Assembly: GCF_900091845.1 (NCBI RefSeq)
Contig: NZ_FMCI01000257.1
Coordinates: 1-50,937, forward strand
DNA length: 50,937 nt
Reading direction: 5' to 3'
Origin: Streptomyces sp. SolWspMP-5a-2
GTDB lineage: Bacteria; Actinomycetota; Actinomycetes; Streptomycetales; Streptomycetaceae
Of this stretch, positions 31,841 through 40,125 are shown one piece after another. The position numbers and the translations under genes were made by a program. A model generated the notes under the pieces. It was not told the DNA's origin and did no database searches. It saw only the letters and a list, made by a program, of their open reading frames with translations. How positions within the stretch are numbered: the first letter of the stretch is position 1; every line of letters begins with the position of its first letter.

Positions 31841-32881
31841 TCACGGCACCGGGACGCCGCGCTCCAGGTACATCGCCGCGCCCCGCTCCCGCGCCCGCAG
31901 GGCCCAGCGCAGGCGGGCGTAGCGGACGGGCGGCAGCAGGTCGGCGGCCTCGCCCTCGGTGACGAAGCGGCAGCCGCGCAGTTCGGGGCCGGGCAGCAGC
32001 AGCCGGGCCGCCTCGTCGGCGTCGAGCCGCCCCCCGTCGTAAAGGAGCCGCAGCCCGCCGTACCCGGGCGGTGCGGGCGCCTCCCAGTCGACGACGAGCA
32101 GTCGTGGCACGTCCGCGAGGTGCAGGCCGGTCTCCTCGGCGACCTCGCGGATACCGGCTCTCGCGGGTGCCTCGCCGGGTTCGACGACACCGCCGGGGAA
32201 CTCCCAACCGGCCTTGTAGGTGGGGTCGACGAGCAGGATGCGGTCCCGTTCGTCGAAGAGGAGGACGCCGGAGGCGAGGGTCTCGCCGGTCGGCTCGGGC
32301 GTCTGCACGATGGCGCGGACGGGCACCTCGCCGTTGCCGAGGGCCTCGGCGATCCGTCCGGCGGCGTCCCGCGCGCTCAGCGCGCTGGTGTCGACGAGAT
32401 GCGCGTCGGCGCTGAGCCAGGAGGCGAGGGCGGCCCGGTAGGGCTCGATGTGGTCGAACGACCACTGCCGGACGCGTATCTCGCCGTCGGCGGGTTCGGC
32501 CGGGACCTCGCGGTCGGCCACCCGTCGGCGCAGCTCGGACTCCGACGGGGCGAGGACGAAGTGGTGGACGCCGATCCGGCGGGCGGCGAGCCCGCCGAAG
32601 ATCTCGTCGCGGTGCTCCTGACGCAGCAGGGTCATCGGGACGACGAGGGTCCCGCCCAGCTCGGCCAGCATCGCGGCGGCGGTGTCGATCACGAGACGGC
32701 GCCAGATCGGCAGGTCCTGGTAGTCGTTGACCTCGGCGAGGTGCTTGGCCGGAAGCAGCCGTGTGAGGGTGGCGCCGATGACCTCTGGGTCGAAGAGCGT
32801 GCTGTTCGGGATCAGGTCGATCAGTTCCCGTGCGGTGGTGGTCTTCCCCGCGCCGAACGCGCCATTGATCCAGACGATCAC
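31841..32881 (-). CDS. Fusion of P-loop kinase-like and NUDIX domains
   Basis: GTG 32881, preceded by GGGGGAA, starts a 346-residue protein. The first residues, VIVWINGAFGAGKTTTA, are a Walker A P-loop. With PEVIGATLTRLL and TLVVPMTLLRQEHRDEI they suit a shikimate/gluconate-kinase-like AAA NTPase of about 180 residues. From about residue 200 a NUDIX domain follows, with SGVLLFDERDRILLVD and the NUDIX box EFPGGVVEPGE then REVAEETGL. It might hydrolyse a nucleotide linked to the kinase reaction, but neither substrate is known. The continuous frame leaves no doubt that both domains are one protein. Confidence 0.83.
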   Translation of the reverse strand: MIVWINGAFGAGKTTTARELIDLIPNSTLFDPEVIGATLTRLLPAKHLAEVNDYQDLPIWRRLVIDTAAAMLAELGGTLVVPMTLLRQEHRDEIFGGLAARRIGVHHFVLAPSESELRRRVADREVPAEPADGEIRVRQWSFDHIEPYRAALASWLSADAHLVDTSALSARDAAGRIAEALGNGEVPVRAIVQTPEPTGETLASGVLLFDERDRILLVDPTYKAGWEFPGGVVEPGEAPARAGIREVAEETGLHLADVPRLLVVDWEAPAPPGYGGLRLLYDGGRLDADEAARLLLPGPELRGCRFVTEGEAADLLPPVRYARLRWALRARERGAAMYLERGVPVP

Positions 32882-32961
32882 GGTTCCCCCATTTCTCTCG
32901 ACCCACTGAGGCTTGCCCGTTTCACCCCGTCTCGGAAACCAGTGCGAGTGCGGTAGCAGCA

Positions 32962-33008
32962 CACGGCGGCGCCGATGCCCTCCCTGACGAGGCACCGACG
33001 CCGCCGTG
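32962..33008 (-). terminator. Terminator hairpin
   Basis: An 18-bp inverted repeat (32962-32979 with 32991-33008), 16 positions complementary, begins 18 bases below the stop of the small secreted protein at 33027. Confidence 0.7.
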
Positions 33009-33026
33009 CGGTCATGGGTCCAGGTT

Positions 33027-33221
33027 TCAGCCGTTCTGGCCGAGGCTGTGCTCGTCCATGGCGAAGCTGTCCTGGCTGACGGTCCGGTCGACCGCGCTGA
33101 CGGTGTCCTTGACGTTCAGGTCGTCCAGGACGGTGTGGTCCTCGGCGTGCGACGGGCTGACCGCGGCGACGACGAAGCCGGTGGCGAGGGAGGCGATGGC
33201 GAGCATGCTGCGCTTCTTCAT
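33027..33221 (-). CDS. Small secreted protein (64 residues)
   Basis: ATG 33221 begins MKKRSMLAIASLATGFVVAA with signal cleavage near SHAED (about residue 26). The mature 38 residues are acidic and polar with no cysteine (DDLNVKDTVSAVDRTVSQDS). It resembles the many short exported proteins of Streptomyces with an N-terminal MKKR and an acidic tail; the function is unknown. The ribosome site is weak (AGCAGGG). A hairpin follows. Confidence 0.6.
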   Translation of the reverse strand: MKKRSMLAIASLATGFVVAAVSPSHAEDHTVLDDLNVKDTVSAVDRTVSQDSFAMDEHSLGQNG

Positions 33222-33348
33222 GCCCTGCTCAACTGCCCGACCACCGCAGGAGTCACGGTCCGGCTCCCGCCCCACCCCCGTCCGAAGCACATCCCACCGC
33301 ACCTGAAGCCCCTGCCGAGACCCCGCCCGCAGGGCCCCGGAGCCCGAC

Positions 33349-33579
33349 AGAGAGACCACACAGCCGGGCCGCGAGACCACGGAAACGAGCCGCGAGGCCA
33401 CGGCGACAGGCCGCAAGCCCGAAGAGTCGGACCGCAAGCCAACGCGGCCGGCCCGCAAGCCCACGGAGCCGGGTCGCGAAGCCCCGGACGCAGGCCGCAA
33501 CCCCGCCCGCCCGCACCGCGAACCCACGTCCCCAGACCGCGAGGCCGCGCCCCCGGGGCGGCAACCCCCCGGCGGGAAC
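33349..33579. repeat. 21-bp tandem repeat array, about 11 units
   Basis: Units starting CGC(G/A)A occur at exactly 33370, 33391, 33412, 33433, 33454, 33475, 33496, 33517, 33538 and 33559. A weaker first unit is at 33349. The sequences vary but the period never slips. A period of seven codons would give heptads in any frame (RETTETS, REATATG, RKPEESD on plus; RGLAARF-like on minus), yet no start with ribosome site is present. It fills the gap between the small secreted gene and the ROK gene. Confidence 0.75.
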
Positions 33580-33622
33580 GTTACTGCGGCGCACCCCCGC
33601 ACCGGCCCCCTCCCGACCCGTC

Positions 33623-34570
33623 TCACACCGTCGCCGCGTCCGCCCGCCGGGCCAGCGCGGCGGCCGCCGCGCCCACCAGGCCCGCGTCCGTGCCCATCTG
33701 GGCCGGGGCGACCGCGAGGCGCTGCACGAACGACAGCGTCGCGTAGTCGCCCAGGGCCTTGCGCAGCGGGGTGAAGAGGACCTCGCCCGCCTTGGCGACG
33801 CCCCCGCCGATCACCGCGATGTCGATCTCGACGAGCGTGGCCGTCGCCGCGATCCCGGCGGCGAGCGCCTGCGCGGCCCGCTGGAACGACGCCACCGCGA
33901 CCGGGTCGCCGACCCGCGCCGAGGCGGCCACCGCGGCGGCGGAGGTGTCGCCGTCCGGTCCGGGGCGCCACCCGTTCTCCAGCGCCCGGCGCGCGATGTT
34001 CGGGCCGCTCGCGATCCGCTCCACGCAGCCGCGCGAGCCGCACGGGCACGCGTCGCCGTCGAGGTCGACGCTGATGTGCCCGATGTGGCCCGCGTTGCCG
34101 GTGGGGCCGGGGTGCAGCTGTCCGCCGAGCACGAGCCCGCCGCCGACGCCGGTGGAGACCACCATGCACAGGGCGTTGTCGTGACCTCGCGCGGCGCCCT
34201 GCCAGTGCTCGGCCGCGGTGATCGCGACACCGTCGCCGATCAGCTCGACCGGGAGCCCGCAGACGGCCTCCCGCACCCGGCGCACCAGCGGGAAGTCCCG
34301 CCAGCCCGGCACGTTCACCGGGCTCACCGTGCCCGCGGAGGCGTCCACCGGGCCCGCGCTGCCGATGCCGAGCGCCGCCGCCCGTTCCCACAGCGGCGAG
34401 GCCGTCAGCTCGCCGAGCACCTCCTCCACGGCCCGCATCACCGTCTCGCCGTCACGCTGCGCGGGCGTCGGGCGCTGGGATCGCACCAGGATCTGGCCGT
34501 GGCCGTCCACCAGCGCTCCGGCGATCTTCGTACCGCCGATGTCGAGCGCTGCCACGAGGTCGGTGTGCAT
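33623..34570 (-). CDS. ROK-family sugar kinase
   Basis: The 315-residue protein opens with ALDIGGTKIAGALVDG, the ATP-phosphate loop of ROK proteins. A zinc site is visible in GHIGHISVD with CPCGSRGCVE (three cysteines, one histidine), and catalytic Asp is likely in the IGDGVAI region. There is no N-terminal helix-turn-helix, so it is a kinase, probably for glucose, N-acetylglucosamine or N-acetylmannosamine. It is divergent from a LacI regulator over a 235-base region with an operator-like palindrome. A hairpin in its 5' leader (34619-34643) may influence expression. Confidence 0.88.
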   Translation of the reverse strand: MHTDLVAALDIGGTKIAGALVDGHGQILVRSQRPTPAQRDGETVMRAVEEVLGELTASPLWERAAALGIGSAGPVDASAGTVSPVNVPGWRDFPLVRRVREAVCGLPVELIGDGVAITAAEHWQGAARGHDNALCMVVSTGVGGGLVLGGQLHPGPTGNAGHIGHISVDLDGDACPCGSRGCVERIASGPNIARRALENGWRPGPDGDTSAAAVAASARVGDPVAVASFQRAAQALAAGIAATATLVEIDIAVIGGGVAKAGEVLFTPLRKALGDYATLSFVQRLAVAPAQMGTDAGLVGAAAAALARRADAATV

Positions 34571-34618
34571 CAGTGTCGGATCTCCCCGTCAACCATCGGA
34601 TCTCCCATCGACTGGGAA

Positions 34619-34643
34619 CCTCTCCCACCGGGCGCGGGAGAGG
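34619..34643 (-). promoter_or_regulatory. Leader hairpin of the ROK kinase gene
   Basis: CCTCTCCC (34619-34626) pairs with GGGAGAGG (34636-34643) around a nine-base loop, 48 bases upstream of the ROK start. Its role is unknown; it could also be a protein site. Confidence 0.35.
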
Positions 34644-34707
34644 AGCGGACCGGTCTGTCGGTGGGGGCGCAGGCCGGAGATTGCGGTGGACAGTCTCTCG
34701 CGCATAT

Positions 34708-34719
34708 GACAACGTTGTC
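34708..34719. promoter_or_regulatory. LacI-type operator
   Basis: GACAACGTTGTC is a perfect 12-bp palindrome with the central CG typical of LacI-family sites. It lies between the divergent ROK kinase and LacI genes. Autoregulation and repression of the kinase are likely. Confidence 0.6.
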
Positions 34720-34805
34720 CAGGCTCTATGCTCGACGCCACATCCTCATACATCCCTATGGTCCGACGCACCCCTATGGACGAGACAGGACAAGGACAGC
34801 GCATC

Positions 34806-35855
34806 GTGCCCGAGACTGCCCGCCGCTCCGCAGGCGTTCCCACCCACCGCTACGGCAACCGGCCCACCATGAAGGACGTCGCCGCGCGCGCCGGTGTGGG
34901 ACTCAAGACCGTCTCCCGCGTGGTCAACGGCGAGTCCGGGGTGACCCAGGAGACCGAACGCCGGGTGCAGGAGGCGATCGACGCGCTGGGCTTCCGCCGC
35001 AACGACAGCGCGCGCGTCCTGCGCAAGGGCCGCACCGCCAGCATCGGCCTGGTCCTGGAGGATCTCGCCGACCCGTTCTACGGGCCGCTCAGCCGCGCCG
35101 TCGAGGAGGTGGCGCGGGCGCACGGGGCGCTGCTGATCAACGGGTCGAGCGCGGAGGACCCGGACCGCGAGCAGGAACTGGCGCTCGCGCTGTGCGCGCG
35201 CCGGGTGGACGGTCTCGTGATCATCCCGGCCGGTGACGACCACCGGTACCTGGAGCCGGAGCTGCGGGCCGGGGTCGCGACGGTGTTCGTGGACCGTCCG
35301 GCCGGGCGGATCGACGCGGACGTGGTGCTCTCCGACAACTTCGGCGGGGCCAGGGACGGGGTCGCCCACCTCATCGCGCACGGCCACCGCAGGATCGGCT
35401 TCGTCGGTGACATGCCGAGGATCCACACCGCGGCGGAGCGGCTGCGCGGCTACCGGACGGCCATGGAGGACGCCGGGATCACCGTGGAGGGCTCCTGGAT
35501 GTCCCTGGGGGTCACCGATCCGACGCGGGTGCGGCGGGCGACGGAGGAGATGCTGTCCGGGCCGGACGCGGTGACCGCCATCTTCACCGGCAACAACCGG
35601 GTGACCGTCACCGCCATCCGGGTCATCGCCGAACGGGCCAGGCCGGTCGCGCTGGTCGGCTTCGACGACATCGAGCTGGCCGACCTGCTCCAGCCGGGCC
35701 TCACCGTGGTCGCACAGGACTCGGCCGCGCTCGGCCGGACCGCCGCCGAGCGCCTCTTCCGCCAGTTGGACGGCACGCTGCTCGCCCCCGAGCGGATCGA
35801 GCTGCCGACCCGGCTGATCACCCGCGGTTCGGGCGAACTCCCCCCGGCGAGCTGA
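34806..35855 (+). CDS. LacI-family transcriptional regulator
   Basis: GTG 34806, nine bases after AAGGA, gives 349 residues; ATG 34776 upstream has no ribosome site. The helix-turn-helix TMKDVAARAGVGLKTVSRVVN is at about residue 20, with hinge helix RRNDSARVLRKGR following. A periplasmic-binding-protein-like sugar domain runs to the end (SIGLVLEDLADPFYGPL, DGLVIIPAGDDHRYL, ALVGFDDIELADLLQPGLT). It faces a ROK kinase over the palindrome GACAACGTTGTC. The ligand is presumably a sugar or sugar phosphate. The next gene starts eight bases after the stop. Confidence 0.9.
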   Translation: MPETARRSAGVPTHRYGNRPTMKDVAARAGVGLKTVSRVVNGESGVTQETERRVQEAIDALGFRRNDSARVLRKGRTASIGLVLEDLADPFYGPLSRAVEEVARAHGALLINGSSAEDPDREQELALALCARRVDGLVIIPAGDDHRYLEPELRAGVATVFVDRPAGRIDADVVLSDNFGGARDGVAHLIAHGHRRIGFVGDMPRIHTAAERLRGYRTAMEDAGITVEGSWMSLGVTDPTRVRRATEEMLSGPDAVTAIFTGNNRVTVTAIRVIAERARPVALVGFDDIELADLLQPGLTVVAQDSAALGRTAAERLFRQLDGTLLAPERIELPTRLITRGSGELPPAS

Positions 35856-35862
35856 GCGGTTC

Positions 35863-36627
35863 ATGCGCGACCGCACGCTGGAGGCGCTGGGGCTCGGCGA
35901 GGCGCCGCGCGAACACCCGCTGAGCTACCCGGGGGTGTGGCCGGTCGGCTCCGGACTCCTGGACGGCGACCGGCTGTTGCCGCTGGAGCGGCTCACGCAC
36001 CCGGAGCGTGTGCCGGTCCTCGCGGTCGGCTCCAACGCCTCGCCGGGACAGCTCAGGCACAAGATGGCCGCGGCCCGTGTCACCTCCCCGGTGCCGATGA
36101 CGCGGGCCGGGGTGACCGGCCTGGAGGTCGGCGTCTCGGCGCACGTCAGCGTGATGGGGTACATGTCGGCGTCGCCCTTCCGCTCGCCGGGCACGGTACG
36201 GGAGTTGTTCGTGACGTGGTTCGACGCCGCGCAGCTCGCGCTGGTCGACGCGAGCGAGGGCGTGCCGCTGCCGGACGGCCACTATCTGCGGGTCTGGCTG
36301 CCCGCGTCCGAGGTGCGGATCGAGCTGGCGGACGGGACGGTGCTGCCCGGTGCGTTCGGTTACGTCAACCGGCGCGGGGTGCTGCTCGACCGCTCCGGCT
36401 CCCCGCGGGTCCATCTGCGCGACCAGCGGGCCCTGTTGACCGGACTCCTGGCGGACTCCCCCGGGTTGCGGAGGCTGTTCGGGGACACCGCGCGGGAGTT
36501 CAGCCGCCGGGCGCGGGCGGACCCGGAGCTGTGCGCGGCGGGGACGCGGCTGTTCGCCGCCGAGGGGATGGTCACGGCGTCCGGGCTGGAAGGGCTCGCC
36601 CGAGCGCTCCCCGCCCGGCGCCGGTGA
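35863..36627 (+). CDS. Hypothetical protein with GGCT-like motif
   Basis: The 254-residue protein carries VLAVGSNASPGQLRHKM near residue 52. That recalls the substrate loop of gamma-glutamylcyclotransferase-like proteins (YGSNL...), and GAFGYVNRRGVLL lies in the C-terminal half. The evidence for the fold is one motif, so I keep it hypothetical. It starts eight bases after the LacI stop with a poor ribosome site, suggesting translational coupling. No link to the sugar regulator is apparent. Confidence 0.6.
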   Translation: MRDRTLEALGLGEAPREHPLSYPGVWPVGSGLLDGDRLLPLERLTHPERVPVLAVGSNASPGQLRHKMAAARVTSPVPMTRAGVTGLEVGVSAHVSVMGYMSASPFRSPGTVRELFVTWFDAAQLALVDASEGVPLPDGHYLRVWLPASEVRIELADGTVLPGAFGYVNRRGVLLDRSGSPRVHLRDQRALLTGLLADSPGLRRLFGDTAREFSRRARADPELCAAGTRLFAAEGMVTASGLEGLARALPARRR

Positions 36628-36645
36628 CCGGGCCCGCGCTCCGGG

Positions 36646-37941
36646 CTACGCGGAGGCCGTCAGGTCGGCCCGCCTGGGCCGGGCGAACGCCTCCAGGTCG
36701 GCGCGGGTGAGGCCGGTGGCGCGGGCCACCTCGGCGATGTCGAGGGCGCCGCAGTCCAGGCCGCGCAGCAGGTAGCCGCTGAGCGCCTTGGCGGTGGCGG
36801 GTTCGTCCATGACGTCGCCGCCGGTCCGGTTGGCGTACCGGGTGAGGCGGGCCGCGGCCTGCTCGAAGCCCTCGCGGTAGAAGGCGAAGACGGCCGCGTA
36901 CCGGGTCGGGATGTGGCCGGGGTGCATGTCCCAGCCCTGGTAGTAGGCGCGGGCGAGGGCCCGCCGGGTGAGCCCGTAGTGCAGGCGCCAGGCGTCGTGG
37001 ACCTTGGGGGTGGGGCCGACGGGCAGGACGTTGGTGGAGCCGTCGGAGACGCGGACGCCGGTGCCCGCGGCGGCCACCTGCATGACCGCCTTGGCGTGGT
37101 CGGCCGCCGGGTGGTCGCTGGCCTGATGGGCGGCGGAGACACCGAGGCAGGCGCTGTAGTCGAAGGTGCCGTAGTGGAGCCCGGTGGCGCGGCCCTCGGC
37201 GGCCTGGATCATCCGGGCGACGGTGGCGGTGCCGTCGGCGGCCAGGATGGACTGGCTGGTCTCGATCTGGATCTCGAAGCCGATCCGGCCGGGCTGGAGA
37301 CCGCGCGCCTCCTCGAACGCCGTCAGGAGCCGGACCATGGCGGTGACCTGCTCGGGGTAGGTCACCTTGGGCAGCGTCAGGACGAGCCCGCCGGGCAGGC
37401 CGCCCGCCTCCAGCAGGCCGGTGAGGAAGATGTCGAGGGTGCGGATGCCCCGGTCGCGCACCGGTGCCTCCATGCACTTCATCCGGATGCCCATGCAGGG
37501 TGCGGCGGTTCCGGTGCGGTAGGCGTCGGCGATCAGCCGGGCGGCGCGGGCCGCGGCCGCGTCCTCCTCGTCGTCCGGGCGGTTTCCGTAGCCGTCCTCG
37601 AAGTCGACCCGCAGGTCCTCGACGGGCTCGCGCTCCAGCTTGGCGCGCACCCGCTCGTAGACGGGTACGGCGAGGGCGTCGGCGAGGCCGAGGACGGCGG
37701 CGAAGGAGGCGGCGTCCGGCGCGTGCCGGTCGAGGGCGTCGAGGGCCTGGTCGCCCCAGGAGCGGACGGTGTCGGCGGCGAAGACGTCACCGGGGACGTA
37801 CACGGTGTGGACGGGCTGGCGGGTGCCCGGGTCGCCGGGGTAGCGCCGCTCCAGTTCGGCGTCGACCGGCGCGAGGGAGGCGCTGATCTCGTCGCTGACG
37901 GCGCCCGCGAGGCTCGTCGCCACCTTCTCCTGCTGACCCAT
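36646..37941 (-). CDS. DUF6986-type CitE/HpcH-aldolase-like protein
   Basis: The 431-residue protein shows the TIM-barrel aldolase pattern of the CitE/HpcH/PEP-utilising superfamily. DLRVDFEDGYG supplies metal/acidic residues near 114, RMKCMEAPVRDRGIRTLDIF lies near 155, GFEIQIETSQSIL near 221 has the second acidic ligand, and GLHYGTFDYSACLGVS near 255. This combination is the conserved actinobacterial DUF6986 family, sometimes called aldolase or phosphoenolpyruvate kinase; the reaction is unproven. ATG 37941 follows GGAGGG. A TTCCG/CGGAA palindrome lies 18 bases upstream. Confidence 0.8.
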   Translation of the reverse strand: MGQQEKVATSLAGAVSDEISASLAPVDAELERRYPGDPGTRQPVHTVYVPGDVFAADTVRSWGDQALDALDRHAPDAASFAAVLGLADALAVPVYERVRAKLEREPVEDLRVDFEDGYGNRPDDEEDAAAARAARLIADAYRTGTAAPCMGIRMKCMEAPVRDRGIRTLDIFLTGLLEAGGLPGGLVLTLPKVTYPEQVTAMVRLLTAFEEARGLQPGRIGFEIQIETSQSILAADGTATVARMIQAAEGRATGLHYGTFDYSACLGVSAAHQASDHPAADHAKAVMQVAAAGTGVRVSDGSTNVLPVGPTPKVHDAWRLHYGLTRRALARAYYQGWDMHPGHIPTRYAAVFAFYREGFEQAAARLTRYANRTGGDVMDEPATAKALSGYLLRGLDCGALDIAEVARATGLTRADLEAFARPRRADLTASA

Positions 37942-37958
37942 CCCACACCCTCCAGTTC

Positions 37959-37973
37959 TTCCGCCTTACGGAA
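37959..37973. promoter_or_regulatory. Palindrome upstream of the DUF6986 gene
   Basis: TTCCG and CGGAA flank a five-base spacer, 18 bases before the start codon. The spacing resembles IclR-type operators. Nearby ACTATCCG and GTTATCCG words may be promoter or regulator sites. The assignment is tentative. Confidence 0.3.
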
Positions 37974-38040
37974 TCAACTATCCGCACAGCGAAGTTATCC
38001 GGGTCGCTTCCCGCAGGTCAACACCCTCCGCCCCGACAGA

Positions 38041-38079
38041 CCGAGGCCCCCGCGACCACGGGGGTCACGAGGGCCTCGG
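38041..38079 (-). terminator. Terminator hairpin of the etf operon
   Basis: CCGAGGCCC (38041-38049) pairs with GGGCCTCGG (38071-38079), with an inner CCCCGCG/CGGGGG region. It lies just after the etfA stop at 38095 on the minus strand. Confidence 0.75.
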
Positions 38080-38094
38080 GCCGAGCGGCGGGGA

Positions 38095-39057
38095 TCAGCC
38101 CTTGCGGGTGTTGATCTCCTCGGTGAGCTGCGGCACCACGTCGAAGAGGTCGCCGACGACGCCGTAGTCGACCAGGTCGAAGATCGGGGCCTCGGCGTCC
38201 TTGTTGACGGCGACGATCGTCTTCGAGGTCTGCATGCCCGCCCGGTGCTGGATGGCGCCGGAGATGCCGTTGGCGATGTAGAGCTGCGGCGACACCGACT
38301 TGCCGGTCTGGCCGACCTGGTTGGTGTGCGGGTACCAGCCGGCGTCCACCGCGGCGCGCGAGGCGCCCACGGCCGCGCCGAGCGAGTCGGCGAGGGCCTC
38401 GATGATCGCGAAGTTGTCGGCGCCGTTGACGCCGCGGCCGCCGGAGACCACGATCGCGGCCTCGGTCAGCTCCGGGCGGCCCGTCGACTCGCGCGGGGTG
38501 CGGCCGGTGACCTTGGTGCCGGTCGCCTGCGCGGAGAAGGTCACGGAGAGCGCCTCGACCGCACCGGCCGCCGGGGCGGCCTCGACGGCGGCGCTGTTCG
38601 GCTTGACCGTGACGACCGGAGTCCCCTGGGATACACGGGACTTGGTGGTGTAGGACGCGGCGAACACCGACTGGGTGACGACCGGGCCCTCGGCGCCGGA
38701 CTCCAGGTCGATGGCGTCGGTGATGATGCCGGAGCCGATGCGCAGCGCGAGGCGGGCGGCGATCTCCTTGCCCTCGGCGGAGGACGGCACCAGCACGGCG
38801 GCCGGGGAGACGGCCGCGTGGGCGGCCTGGAGGGCGTCGACCTTCGGCACGACGAGGTAGTCGGCGTACTCGGCGGCGTCGTCGGTCAGCACCTTGACGG
38901 CGCCGTGCTCGGCGAGGACCGCGGCGGTGTCGGCGGCGCCCGCGCCCAGCGCGACGGCGACGGGCTCGCCGATCCGGCGGGCGAGCGTCAGCAGCTCCAG
39001 GGTGGGCTTGCGGACGGCACCGTCCACGTGGTCGACGTAGACGAGAACTTCAGCCAT
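38095..39057 (-). CDS. etfA: Electron transfer flavoprotein subunit alpha
   Basis: The 320-residue protein is the usual length for EtfA. The C-terminal FAD-binding domain is clear: IVVSGGRGVNGADNFAIIEA at about 204, GQTGKSVSPQLYIANG at about 258, then ISGAIQHRAGMQTSKTIVAV. With EtfB it takes electrons from acyl-CoA and other flavoprotein dehydrogenases and hands them to ETF:quinone oxidoreductase. ATG 39057 follows AGGAGAG. It is 50 bases downstream of etfB in the same operon. No quinone oxidoreductase gene is seen nearby. Confidence 0.94.
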   Translation of the reverse strand: MAEVLVYVDHVDGAVRKPTLELLTLARRIGEPVAVALGAGAADTAAVLAEHGAVKVLTDDAAEYADYLVVPKVDALQAAHAAVSPAAVLVPSSAEGKEIAARLALRIGSGIITDAIDLESGAEGPVVTQSVFAASYTTKSRVSQGTPVVTVKPNSAAVEAAPAAGAVEALSVTFSAQATGTKVTGRTPRESTGRPELTEAAIVVSGGRGVNGADNFAIIEALADSLGAAVGASRAAVDAGWYPHTNQVGQTGKSVSPQLYIANGISGAIQHRAGMQTSKTIVAVNKDAEAPIFDLVDYGVVGDLFDVVPQLTEEINTRKG

Positions 39058-39107
39058 GGGATTGCTCTCCTGCGAGACGAGGGTGAGGGGCGGTCGGCGG
39101 GGCGGGC

Positions 39108-39896
39108 TCAGACGAACTTCTGGCCCGCGAGGAACTCGGCGAGCTGCTTGCCGCCTTCGCCCTCGTCCTTGACGATGGTGCCCGCGGTCCTGGCCGGACG
39201 CTCGTCCGCCGCGTCGACCGCGGTCCAGGAGCCGCCGAGGCCGACCTCGTCGGCGTCGATCTCCAGGTCCGAGAGGTCCCAGGCCTGGACCGGCTTCTTC
39301 TTCGCCGCCATGATCCCCTTGAACGAGGGGTAACGGGCCTCGCCCGACTGGTCGGTGACCGAGACGACGGCGGGCAGGGCGGCCTCGAGCTGCTCGGAGG
39401 CGGCGTCGCCGTCCCGGCGGCCGGTGACCTTGCCGTCCTCGACGGAGACCTCGGAGAGCAGCGTGACCTGCGGGACGCCCAGACGCTCGGCGAGCAGCGC
39501 GGGGACGACACCGGCGGTGCCGTCGGTGGAGGCCATGCCGGAGATCACCAGGTCGTAGCCGGCCTTCTCGATCGCCTTGGCCAGCACCAGCGAGGTGCCG
39601 ATGACGTCGGTGCCGTGCAGGTCGTCGTCCTCGACGTGGATCGCCTTGTCGGCACCCATGGACAGCGCCTTGCGCAGCGCGTCCTTGGCGTCCTCGGGGC
39701 CCACCGTCAGGACGGTGACCTCGACGTCGTCGTCCGAGTTCTCCGAGATCTGGAGCGCCTGCTCGACCGCGTACTCGTCCAGTTCGGAGAGCAGACCGTC
39801 CACGTCGTCCCGGTCCACGGTCAGGTCATCGGCGAAGTGCCGGTCGCCAGTGGCGTCGGGCACGTACTTCACAGTGACAACGATCCTCAAGCTCAC
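39108..39896 (-). CDS. etfB: Electron transfer flavoprotein subunit beta
   Basis: The 262-residue protein starts MSLRIVVTVKYVPDATGDRH (GTG, AGGAGAG upstream). It carries LDEYAVEQALQI, DALRKALSMGADKAIHV and VISGMASTDGTAGVVPALLA, all typical of the AMP-binding beta subunit. It pairs with EtfA encoded next, as in most actinomycetes. A palindrome TTACTCGCCAGTAC about 105 bases upstream could serve a fatty-acid-responsive repressor. Confidence 0.94.
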   Translation of the reverse strand: MSLRIVVTVKYVPDATGDRHFADDLTVDRDDVDGLLSELDEYAVEQALQISENSDDDVEVTVLTVGPEDAKDALRKALSMGADKAIHVEDDDLHGTDVIGTSLVLAKAIEKAGYDLVISGMASTDGTAGVVPALLAERLGVPQVTLLSEVSVEDGKVTGRRDGDAASEQLEAALPAVVSVTDQSGEARYPSFKGIMAAKKKPVQAWDLSDLEIDADEVGLGGSWTAVDAADERPARTAGTIVKDEGEGGKQLAEFLAGQKFV

Positions 39897-40001
39897 GCCG
39901 GCTCTCCTACTGCATCGTCATTTTCGGCTGCCTCTTGAAGGCAGCATAGGCGCCTCAAGCAGCCCGTCCCGGTCGGGGCGACCTGCGCTCCGACCAAAAT
40001 A

Positions 40002-40015
40002 TTACTCGCCAGTAC
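40002..40015. promoter_or_regulatory. Candidate operator upstream of etfBA
   Basis: TTACTCGCCAGTAC contains TACT and AGTA arms with ten of twelve inner positions palindromic. It sits in the leader or promoter of etfB. TetR-type lipid regulators use sites of this shape; the identity is inferred. Confidence 0.35.
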
Positions 40016-40125
40016 ATCCAGTTCGTTCCCGCTGAGCAAGCGCTTTGAACTGTGACCTTTGCAACGCAGCGTAATCGGAACTCGACGGGTGTGCAGCACC
40101 GGGGACGGGTCAGGCGTACCGGTCG

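Noticed and set aside
33253..33594. Minus-strand protein made of RGLA-type heptads
   Set aside because: It comes from the 21-bp tandem array and has no ribosome site or homologue I recognise; listed as a repeat instead.
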